This document shows positions 32,701-44,700 of a DNA stretch of 64,000 nt, one piece after another. How positions within the stretch are numbered: position 1 is the stretch's first letter; each line of letters begins with the position of its first letter. The stretch spans positions 177,485,868 through 177,549,867 of the forward strand of contig OX235279.1 of the NCBI GenBank assembly GCA_944472155.2, given 5' to 3'. The translations under genes were made by a program, and so were the position numbers. The notes under the pieces were generated by a model, which saw only the letters and a program-made list of their open reading frames with translations, was not told the origin of the DNA and searched no databases. Source of the stretch: Trichobilharzia szidati (lineage: Eukaryota; Platyhelminthes; Trematoda; Strigeidida; Schistosomatidae).

Positions 32701-35700
32701 GATCAACTCGTAAAAACACCATAGTTACTGAGAATTAAAGCCTGAAGTCTTATTTTCCACTCGGAACGCGAAGAACAAAAAAACTAAGAAAAAACACTAG
32801 AGTATTAGAGAGGTAGGAGTAGATCTGAATCAAGATGGAGAAAGACATTTCGAAGGTTTGATAACTTCAGCAGATACATCCACTATTTCACTAGAGTACT
32901 ATGAATCTTTCAGTCGACGATACTTGGCAGTCATCTCAGTTGCCCTTGATACCAATGCAAGCCTGTTAGTGTACCATTATTGAAAAGGCAATATCGAAGG
33001 CAAATGGTAAATCAATGACTGCCTCACTTTGTACAAATTCAATTTTAGCAGAAATAAATATGTCACAGATGAATTTTTGTTTGAATTGAATATCTGTCAA
33101 CATTAAAGTATGCGTAGGAGGCGGTTATTTTTATTTTTTCAAAAATGTCAATACGAAATGAACTATTCTAGCCTTAAATAAATAAATAACAAAAAAGAGA
33201 TAACTTACTCTTTTTCTTCCTTAGGAATTATATTCAATACACCCTTGTATTCTTCTAAAGTTATCTGACCATCCCCATCCAGATCAAAAGTTTCTATAAA
33301 CTCCTGGAATGCATATAATCAAAACAACCCAAAAGCGGAGGTAATAATATTGTTTTTTTAAATAATAAAAAAGGCAAAAAAAAAGTATCTGTATATCCAG
33401 AAAAAATTCTTCATTTTCATTTCAGTGTAACTTATAGTAAATTTCGCAATACTATTGATCTAAGAATAGAACTTGTGCACTGTGCTGGTAGAGTATAATT
33501 ACATTATGGGTAAAATTTATTTTGATAAAGTCTCACACGCAGTGTGTTATACAGTAATATTTACTTATGATAACGTTTCGAGCACACTTTAATACTGTTT
33601 ATAATCATATCAAGGCACTACTCACACAAATAACCTCGTCGGTGGCACAGCGGTTAAAACTCTCGCCGACCATGCACATGGTCCGGGGTGGTTCGATCCC
33701 CTGCCGACGCACACCTGATATCTATGGTCGACCTGCAAAATTGGGCTACCGATATCCATGCTGAAAATTCCATACTTGTAACTAAAATACAGTGTAGAAC
33801 CAAGCTATAATCAAAAATAAATAAAAGAGAAAAATTTTCCACCGCTTGATTTAATTGGTAGTAGTATTTTTACCATATTTCCGTTATGAGTGTTGAGTGT
33901 AAACTCGATGAACAAGGATTCAGCAATCAACCTAGATTACTTTTTAGAATTTTAACCCTCTCCCACCCTTTTGTGCGGTTGTGTTTTAATGCATGCAGTG
34001 CAATGTAGTGCTGAGCTGTTTTCGAAATTACTTATCTTCATGGCTGGGTTCAACCATTCTTACCTTAGCTAAATTCTTATGTTCCGACAATCTGACTACC
34101 CCCGACCTACTAGTTTGAATGACCTATGTACTTGACCTTACTCACAGTCATTGCAAGGTATTTTGTAAATTATATTATTTTGTCTAATTGGGTCAACCGA
34201 CAAGGTCCTTTAACCTACACAGCTTGTCCCTGAGTGAGTTTGTAGGTTTAAATGCCACTCTAATTCCTGCTTTATTTTACTCATAATAGAAGTCTAGCAA
34301 TACGACATAGCCATTTCTTCCTCTCTAATATCACCTCGAGGAAATTTTAGTCCGCTTACTACAGCACTTTTAAACAGGTAAGATGTGAAGATCGCTAAAA
34401 CACGAATCACAAATAAATACAACTCAGTGGCTGCTGATTATTGGATCGGCACAGTGTGACTAAGATAGAAGAACCAATTTTTGACAATATGTAGTCTGTT
34501 AGTCAAGTAGCATCATATAAGGTTGCACCATTGGCTCCATGAACAGAATTGATATCATTTGTCCACATGTAGTGTGCTGATATTGACAGCACACTGTTCT
34601 TTCTGCTCCAAATACTTTCAGAGTGTGCAGCGTTATAAAAAAAGCGCTCTTAGTTAGCAATATCTTTTCCGCTTCTTGCATACAAGGATAGTGTTCAGAG
34701 GGGAAGTAATTCATCTTGTGTGTATTGGTGTAGATTGTCCTAAAATATATTACGTTGAGCACCATTTGTAACAACTGCTTAGTGGGTGGCTGTTAGAGCT
34801 GGTAACCCAAACCGCGAGGCGCAGCTTGGTGTAGTTGTTGGCCGAAGCCAGTCTCGAGCAGTGTCTTATGCTGTGGGATGTGGATTGGAGGTTGGGATCT
34901 TCTACCATGAGTCAAGGTTTGGTTGGCTCCAATGCGCATGTGTCTCTGAGAGGATGTTCCTGTTCCTACCAGCTGAAGGGGTGGCGCCAATGGTGTCCTG
35001 AGATGTGAATACTAGAAAATTGATGAAGACCCCTCTCAGGGATTTGGCTCTGGGACTGTCTCAGTCGCTGGGGTGGCTCGCGACGGCGCACTCTTACTCC
35101 TTTCCCGGATGAATGATGGCGTTCGGCGGTTGGCATGGTTCGAAAAGGGTGAATACACAGTAGTGTAGGTTGTCCTAAAATATATTACGTTGAGCACTAT
35201 TCTGTTATTTGTATTTATCCTACTGTTGGTATGCTAACCGTAAATATTTCGTTGTTTATTCTTGCCTAAGCTGGTAGGTTTTATTGGCGAGAATGTAAAC
35301 ACCTGAAATAGTACACTACTATTTAGACATCTCCAAATGACTTAATTAACCTTGGCATATTTTTGGCGAAAACTGTCGTTGAAATAAGAAATCTGTTGTG
35401 TATTAATTAGATGGTTGTAGGCAATTGGTAGAAAACTTTGAGCCTAGGTTTCACGCTTGCTGGTACTCGTCAGAAAGGCGTACCAGCAACCTTGTAGGAA
35501 CTCATGTTCTAATGACACAACTAGCGAAGACATGCCATGAGTCAGTATGTCCCACGTGATCTGAAAGCCACACACTCGAGGCAGACGTAGATCGAAGGGT
35601 TCATCGCTGGACTGTTGTGTCTAAATGCTGTCCAGTCAGAATATAGTTTTCATATCTTAAACATAATTAGCTGAGATTTCTGGTCTTGATATCTTTTCTA

Positions 35701-38700
35701 AGGAGCGAAAAATTGTTACTATTAAAGTCAGCTTTTTTTGTCTTTCTCAGTGTAAGAATGACAGTCGACTAATAAGCCGTATATTGTCCAGTGTTGAAGT
35801 GACAAAAGAATGAACTCAAGTCCAGTGTTATTCCCTGTCATAGCTTAATTCCCCTACATTACTTCATCCTCTCGTTTACTTTACCTATCGTATTTATGTG
35901 CTACACTTAATTTAATTCCAAGTTTATTATAATTATTCTTTCCTTTAATTCCTAGAGGAACATATGGCTTCAGCCGTGCGTCTCCACTGCGTTCGGTTCT
36001 CTGCTAGAGTCTTCACCTGGCTCCAAGTCTGCCCACACGTTTTCATCTCCTCTTCACATGACCTCCTCCAAGTCACCCTCGCACTGACGACCAACTCGCC
36101 GCTTCCCTTTCGGGTTCCACTCGAGCAATGGCTTGTTTAGTGATGTCACTTGATGGTTTTCTCAGAGTATGGCTAATCCAATCCATCTCCATTTCTTCCT
36201 GCCTATTTGTTTCACAATCGGTTGTCTGTAGAATTCTTCTTTCTTTTCGAGGTCTGCGTTGTTTGTCGGTGCATAGCATTGTATAACTGACACTTTCCTT
36301 CCTTTGGAGTTGAATCATTCCAAGTTTAAAAGCACAATACTTGAAACTGCATATATTCAGCTGCTCGGTAAGTTATGTTCTACAGGGGAAACAGATTTTT
36401 GCAAATTTTACCTGTCACATCTCAGACATTCATCATCCCCGTCACCATATCAGATTTCTGACAGAATTGTCTGTTACTTGTTTCATGAACAAACAACAAA
36501 TATACGGTACCTATTACATTCAGTTCAGCATCTTCGAATCTTTTCACTAATAAATTAACACAAAGCATAGTCTGTCTACAGTTACCACATCAGAAATAAA
36601 TGCTGAGTAAGAATAATCAGCGTACCCCAAATATTCATCAACCTTATTCAACAGCTGTACGACAATGGCACATGTCAAGTGATCCACAACGGAAAACTCA
36701 ATGAGGAGTTTGGAGTAAACACAGGAGTCAGACAAGGGTGCTTATTATCACCAATGATATTCCTAATTGTAGTGGACTGGATTATGCGTCAGACAGTGGG
36801 AAACGAGAAGACAGGGAATCCTGGACCGACATGAAGAACCTAGAAGACCTGGATTTCGCGCGTGGATGATTTATGTTTGATGTCACACAAAATCGAAGAC
36901 TTACAAGCGAAAACCGACAAACTGGTCGAAGAAGCAGCCAGCGAAGACAGGACTCCAGGTGAACATAGACAAGACGAAGGTTATGAAAATAACCAACCAA
37001 CAACAACAACAGCAACATCCAGCGCCAATCACCATCAACGGGAGGGATTTGAAAGAGGTTACTTCATTCACTTATCTAGGTAGGTAGCATTGTCTCAACT
37101 ACAGGAGGAATGGACGAGGATGTCAAATCGAGAATCGGGAAGGCGAAAAACACATTCATCAACCTGAAACCAATCTGGAAATCTTCGTCACTCAGCCTGC
37201 ATCAACAACAAAATTCGGATTTTCAATACAAACGTCAAGTCAGTCAGTTCTTCTATACGGATCAGAAACTTGGCGGGTCACAAAGAATATTTCCAACAGC
37301 CTGTTGCAGACCTTTATCAACAACTGTTTTCGATCTATACTGAAGATCAGATGGCCGGAAAGAATAAGAACCAACAAGAAACTATGGGAACAAACAAAAC
37401 AAGAACCAATCCCCAAACCAACCAAATATGCAGGAGAAAGTGGAGATGGATTGGACACTCGCTGAGGAGGCCGCTGGGTGACATCGCGCGTCAGGCCATT
37501 AATCGAGTGGAACCCGAAAGGGAAGCGGCGAGTGGGACGTCCAAGGGTGACATGGAGGAGATCGTGTGAAGAGGAGTTGAAACAGTATGGACTAACATGG
37601 ATGCAGGTGAAAAGTACAGCAGAAGACAGAAGTAAGTGGAGACGTGTAGTTGAAGCCCTATGTTCCACTAGGAACCCAGGGGAACAATAATAATAAAATA
37701 ATCAACAAGATTCAGGTGGACAACATATTCATAATGACACTATCTTTGTTGATCAGTTATCTACAACGCGTATACATGTTTATAGCTTATCACATGAAAA
37801 TGAAAGTGTGGATATCCGGCCTAACCTAAATATCCATTCATATATTTCGTTCAACAGTGTTAAACCATAGTTCAGCTACCAAAATTTTTTGAATATAAAA
37901 ACAGAGTAAAAGCAGATGGATCTGTGTTCAAACTGATAAGACTGTAGACAGTAGAGATCGATTGTGCAGTAACTACCTGAGAGTCATTCAGTGCAATGAG
38001 GTGACCAGAGCAATGACTTAACCCGAAACCTGAATTTCATGTGTTTATTTATGCAGTCAGCAGTCATCGCTTAGTTGTTGAAGTTAAATTGATCAACTTC
38101 CCAATGCTCTCTAATTGGTGATAAAAACCAACCCTAGGTGTTTATAGTTCAGTGAACTTGATTGCCTTAACTATTACTGGAGGACTTAAAGCCGAATGAA
38201 TAAAGTCATTGGCGGGAAATATTAGAAACGTGTTTATTCATCCCCTGAATGAATCCTTTCAAAACGCGGCACATTTAAGCAGATAGAGTGCCAGTAAATG
38301 TCACTTGTCTGTAGGGAAATGCGAATGAATTCCTTTGTAGGTTAAATAAAGCATCACCGAATCATGACAGTTACTTATTATTAATAATAATAACAATAAT
38401 TTGCTTTATTCCAGAAACAGTACTAGTGGTACAGTGTGGAATTTTCAGCACATATCTACAATATTTGCATCTAATTTTACAAACATTTAAAAGGAGTATT
38501 TAACAAAAAATAAATCTAAAGACACCAACAGCAAAAAAAACAGGAAAAACAAAAATAATTTTAGAAAATGCGAAAAATACCAAGAAGTAGAAAGGAAAAT
38601 AAACATCATATAATAATAACTCAGTATTGGGTAATGCAAGCTATGATATGATTATGCATGGTGACAGTAAAGCTGTAGTCATACAAGAAGTTATGAAATG

Positions 38701-41700
38701 ATATTTAAGAATGTTTATCGCTAAGATGATCAGTTAATTTAGGTTGAAACAACACTAAACAATCACAAAATAACATTTCAGGGTTGTTGTTTTGTTTTTT
38801 ATTGTCAGGTCCAATGCAGTGTTTGTAGTGGCAGTGTGAGTAATCCTGCATAATACAAAATTTTAAGGTGGTGACTATGGCGTTCACAACCAATGATTGT
38901 CAGTTAATATTGCCGAACGAAAAAACAACAACAACCACAATAACTAATAATTACATGGTGATTAATGATAGGACAATTTTGTAATAATCATAGTGCTAAT
39001 AGAGTCGGAACCAGTGGATACACAAAAGAAGGAATATAGTAAAGTACAAAAAAGTAAGCCAATGTTAATAATTTAGGTAGCTAAGTATGTTTGAGAAGGA
39101 GTTTACTATAGAATACAAAATAAGAGAGAAATAAAAGAGCCTAAAATTATGGTGTTAACAACAAAGCAAGTCATAGGTTTCACACTTAACATTGTCTCTG
39201 TCGCTTAGAACACGGGCCAAGTATGGTATCGTTGAGTTCCTGCACTTGGTGGTACAAGCATAAATTATTTTATACTATTAATGACTGATAAATAGTAGAT
39301 GATTTGTACATTCACTGGACTTAACATAAAATAACAAGCTCGCCCTGAAAAATAGGTTAATCATTTTCTTTTATCACTTAAGGTTTCATTTCCTCCTCAT
39401 ACTAACTCCTTAATGTCACCTTGGACCTACATTCAACCCATCGTTTCCAGTTTGGGTTCCAATCGGGAGCTTGCCATGTGATGTCAATCAGCGGTCTTCT
39501 TAGCTTATGTCCAATCCACGTCCATTTCATTCTGCCTCAAAAATATGGGAAATCACTAGTCGTATGTGGGCCTACGGGTGACACAGAGGAGATCAGGTGG
39601 GAGGAGGATGAAAGCAGAAGTGCAGTCAGCTAAAAAAAGAGCTGTGGAGAACAGAATAGAATAGAGATGTTCTCCTGAGGCTTTATGTTCCACATGGAAC
39701 GCAAGGGAATAATAAATATCATAATTATTAGGAATACTTAAGCGTTGACAGTTTTATGAAGTCAACTTTTGTTTACTTAGGCAATTCAATTCATGTCACT
39801 TACAAAATATGAAGGAACAGACGAAATACACAATTACCAACATCGAAAACTTTATTTAATTTCCGTATAATTATATATATGTATAATTTGGTCTAACGTT
39901 TGAAATATGGTCTGACCATTACTTAAGATAACGTTGACGACAATACCAGTTGCTGAAATCGCATTTTTAATTAACTAGAAAATTCTGAACTGTTATCAGT
40001 CAGAACATGTAATTCTTAGTTGTTATCTTCAGACATTAACTGTAAGCTGAACTGGAGAAGCGGGATACAAACTTGTAAGTCAACCACAACCAAACCTATT
40101 TTGCACGCCTACTTAAGATTTTGGTAGGCAAAACCAAAACAAGGAATTTAAAAAGAAGGTCCACTATACCATTATGTCCAATTACTTAAAACCATCATAC
40201 AAAAGGATGTGAAAAAATGGCAGTTTGAAAATCTAATGCAACAGGGCGGAAAGACAGATTGATAAATGAAGCTTTATTTATCGAATCAATTGTGAACACG
40301 TGCAATAGGAATGACTTAATGCCTATCGAGGACATCTAGAAAATTCTACTGCCTGTAGCGGTAGATAATTCGCCAGATTCATTGGCCACAGCACTCATCA
40401 CTGAACACTGGATGCTCACCCTCACTGTTTAAGTCAACTTGTTTAGCTGAAGGCTTCCAGTCAAGCATCCACGCCATTTGGCACGCCCTCGTGTTACGTT
40501 CGTTCGTTCGTGCAAAATCCCTAGCTAGCTAAGCAATCATCTCGTACTCCAATTTGGTCCCGAAATATAACTCGTAATTTGGACGATCAATTCTTGTGTT
40601 TTGCTTTGCCTTTGGTCTACGCCGAACGAATACTATCGAAGTTGTAGGTGTTAGATCTTGCGTTAGTATACTTCGTACTATCTGTGAAAGTCAATAGCTT
40701 CAGCCTCTAAACTGGTGAGCCCTACCGTTAACTTCATCTTTGGTAAACACGCAGACAAATCCGTTAGTTCGTTCCATTTTGTATTTGTTCTTGTATTATT
40801 TTTATAGTATATATATATTTCTTTATTCCTTCACGTTCCCAGTGGAACATAGGGCTTCAAGCTAGTGGCTTGAAGTTTCCATAGCAGTGCTTATTTTTAT
40901 AGGATGGGGTTGCTAGCCTCATGCCCGACCTTTCCTCTTCACCAGCTTTTTTTAGGTTCTGGCTTAGCGAGGTAAGGGAGTGCGTCGGCCGGGGATCTAA
41001 CCCCGGGCCATGTGCATGGTCAGCGAGCGTCCTAACCACTATGCCACCGACATATATATATATATATGTATTTTGACCAGATAATATGGCATCATGGTTT
41101 CAGATACCCGAGTCTGATTTCAGTGAACATGGGTTAACTGACCAACGTTCACAGTTCCTTACAGGAAGAAAAAGTACTATGAGAATCGAGTTTCGAAGTT
41201 GTCTAGTTAATTACAACTAATATGATTATGAAGACTAAATTGTAATCGAAACGTCATGCAGTAATTACTCCAGCTTAACTCTGTAATACATCCAATAAAT
41301 GAATTAACATGGAATTACACACAGCCTTACTGTTCGAGTTTTGGACACGAGTTGATTCAAAAACTCTTATTTTTCCTAATGGATTCGAAAGTCTCCTCCC
41401 AGTACGTTATCAAGATAATATATGAGACCAAACTAGTGAGTAGCTAGTTAGTGACTAGTGAGTGGATCCACCTTTTCACATGTCTTACTGATAAAACCAC
41501 TACCTTTCACCTGTTGGTTTGTAAGGATTAGACTTGTTTTTACGAGTTGATCAACTCGCAGAACCATTACTATTATTATTATGACTTATTGCAAAATTTA
41601 TATGCACAATCTTATTATCCAATTGACAAAACACCGTGATTGATTTACATTTTAATAGTTATTTGTAAAGTTATGTTTATTAGAGTTAAGCCTGATGAAA

Positions 41701-44700
41701 CTTAATTGGAAACGCAATACTGGTCTCTTAATTGTGTTGTGCGTCGGTGGCATAGTGGTTAGGACGCTAGCCAACCGTCCACATGGTCCGGGGTTCGATC
41801 CCCGGCCGACGCACTCCTTTACCTCGCTGAGCCAGAAATAAAAACTGCTGGTACAGCGGAATGGTTGGGCATGAGGCTAGCAACCCCATCCTGTAAAATA
41901 AACACTGCTACAGAAACTTCAAGCCAACTAGCTTGAAACCCTCTGTTCCACTGGGGAACGTGAAGGAAAAAAAATTGTGTTGTTTTAAACAACATTAATT
42001 CGTCCCTATTTCTTGTACATTGGTGACAAGTAGATCCAAATGACTGGTAAAGACTTTCCCCTGACTAATTTTCGGTATGTAGTAATAAAATGAAGTTACT
42101 TTATCTTTGGAATAGCAAAACTAGTCTTACCACTACTAGTTAACTTGCTGTATTGTATGAAATTGAAATAATCCGCCTTGCATTTTACACAACATGCAAC
42201 ACTGATTCTTACGAAAAGTGCACATTTAATAATGAAATTATCTACTTTTATATATTGACTTTTTTTAAATAGTACTCATCACTTTATTTCAAACGGTAAT
42301 AATCATATGGGACGGAGATTTCCAACGTCTTTTTTTCATACATATTGCAACATTTTAGTTCATCTCCAAATCCCTGAAGAAGACGTTTCCGGCAGCAACT
42401 CTAAAAGTGATATTCTCTAGCCGCCCACTACTTCGGAGCAATGGGAAGGATAGACTTCCGCATATGACCACTTCAATGTGCATATATCAGTTCACCTGCT
42501 CTTGCGGAGCTAGGTACATAGGTCGTTCTATGCGGGTCTTACCAAAACGTGTTAGAGAACATCATCCAGTATGGGTGCAAAGAGGAGGCACTGGTTCAAT
42601 CAGAAGCGCAATAACTGAACATATTGTCAATACCTGTCACAGAATGTCAACCGACTCATCATTTAGAGTCATTTACAAAGTAAACAAAAATCTACCAAAG
42701 ACAGTGTGCTTCCGACTTCTTTGTACTGCGGAAGCTCTCGCCACATGCATCGAAAAGCCGGAGCTATGTGTTCAAAAGAAACTAGCCCAGCCTTTACAAC
42801 TACCATGGACCTAGTTCGGTATGTTCCCTTATCCTTCAGTTTTTTGTTTTGTTCTCTGTGTGTATTTTTCTCTCTTTGTCTTCATTCAATTCATCCCATT
42901 TTTTTCAGTTATAAAATCAGTTATTTTAAGTTTGTTTCCATGCTCCTCCTGATCACACTTGTAATCCGTTTAGAATAACCATTTTACAATTATATTCTAA
43001 TCCTGTGTAATTTTTTGTTTCTATGCCTCTTGTAATCTATATTCACACCTCCTAACTTACATTTCAAGTTGAAAATTTTGATTTCAATTTGTTTCCATGC
43101 TCATTTTGTTCACACCTGTAATTCGTTCTAAGCCTCTTGTAATTCATATCAAGTTGAAAACAATTATCACCTTTTATTCGCCTTTAAAACTATTTCTCCA
43201 GTTATCAAATATTAATTTTGCATACGTTGTAACTGTTTTCTAATCCTATGTAATCTTGTCTCTAAGCCCCTTTTAATCTATATTCGTACCTTCAAACTTT
43301 CATATCAAGTTGAAAATTATTATCACCTTCGTTACTATGTGGAATTAAACAAATAAGAATTGTATCCATGTAAACTTATCTATATAAATGCGATTGTACA
43401 GCTCTTGAGAATGAAATCACCGAAAGGTCGATATCTTTGCTGAACTTCTTGTTCTTCTCAATCTAATGTTCCAATGGATATTTTCCACCATTTTATAAGT
43501 GTAAAAATCCATAAAATTTTAAAGACAATAAGACCATAAAAACTGAAAGTTAGTGGAACATAATGAATTATAAATTGGTAGAAGTTAGAATTCATGGATT
43601 GGCCATTGAATCGGCTCCCAGGGGCTGCTTAAGGCTCTACGAGCTAGCTTGCCTTGTAACCGGAAGGTTGTGAGTTCGAACCGGTGTGGTGGGTGCGTAC
43701 TGCCGATGACTCTCAAACTTGTATGAAACAGCTTTCCAACACTCTAGTACTGATTTTCAGTACTTCTCTAACTGATATCAATCCGTGATCAAGTTGTCAA
43801 AACAATATAAATATATAATAAAAATCATGGGCGATATACCAAGCGAGGTAATTACGAAGAAATTAAGAAAATCAGTTCAAAGAACTTTTAATGCTGGCGA
43901 ACTACACGTCTTATTCTCTACACGACTGATGGTGCTACTTCGACTGAAAGATGAAGTACCTAGACTAGCCACTTCAAATTGTATCTATCAATTCAACTGC
44001 GCTTGTGGAGCGAGTTATGTTTGCCGATGCTCTAGGAACTTGATTTTTCATGCTTGAGAACATCTCCCAGTATGGCTAAGTAAAGGTGTAGTTAAAACGA
44101 TGAACAGCTCGATATTAGACCATCTGGTGCAAACCCGTAACAAAGCCAGCCAGCGTAGAAGAATCCTTCTCTATAATAAACCGCGTGCCTAACAAATTAC
44201 CAAAATCGTTGAAGCACCGCATGCTCCAAATAGCAGAGGCTACTGCAATTCGCCTCAAACAACCAGTGCTCTGTGTGCAAAAGAAACAAGTCCAGCTAGC
44301 CCCTACTACTGCTCTGGCCCTCAGTAGAAACTATAAACTCTTGAATTTGTACTATTATCTTTTCTATTTCTTCTGACATTCAGCTTGTTTTATGTTGATG
44401 CTATTGAACAGTAATCCATTGATATTATTGATTTGATGTTATTTAAACATTAATGTCGTTCATAAAACTAATTCATTCATTCATTATAATGTATATATAA
44501 TTGTAAAACCTGATGAAGAGCAGGTTATCGAAAAGAGTACTCTTTGTTCCGTGTTCATTCTTTTGAAGATAAAATAAATAGTTTTCGCTTATATTTTTCA
44601 GTTCAGTTATTGATTTAAATAGTTTCTTTCTGACATTCGACTCTTCGTTCAAAATACTTTCTAAATATGGTATGGTAGAATTTTTAAATTATGTCATACA

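Larger units (their letters stand above)
40165..41320 (+). mobile_element. PLE 3' end split by a later insertion
   Basis: 40165-40353 and 41169-41320 together match the PLE tail region of 27.66-27.95 kb (ATTGATAAATGAAGC, AAAATTCTACTGCC, then ATTATGAAGACTAAATTG, CGAAACGTCATGCAG, AATAAATGAATTAACATGG). The middle is a separate insertion. Confidence 0.65.

Noticed and set aside
34786..35001. 71-codon ORF in the GC-rich island as a gene
   Set aside because: An overlapping opposite-strand frame is also open, as expected from GC-rich DNA; there is no recognisable domain.
41690..41720. CTGATGA followed by GGAAACGC as a hammerhead
   Set aside because: The only stem III partner lies in the neighbouring SINE, so the pairing is probably accidental.
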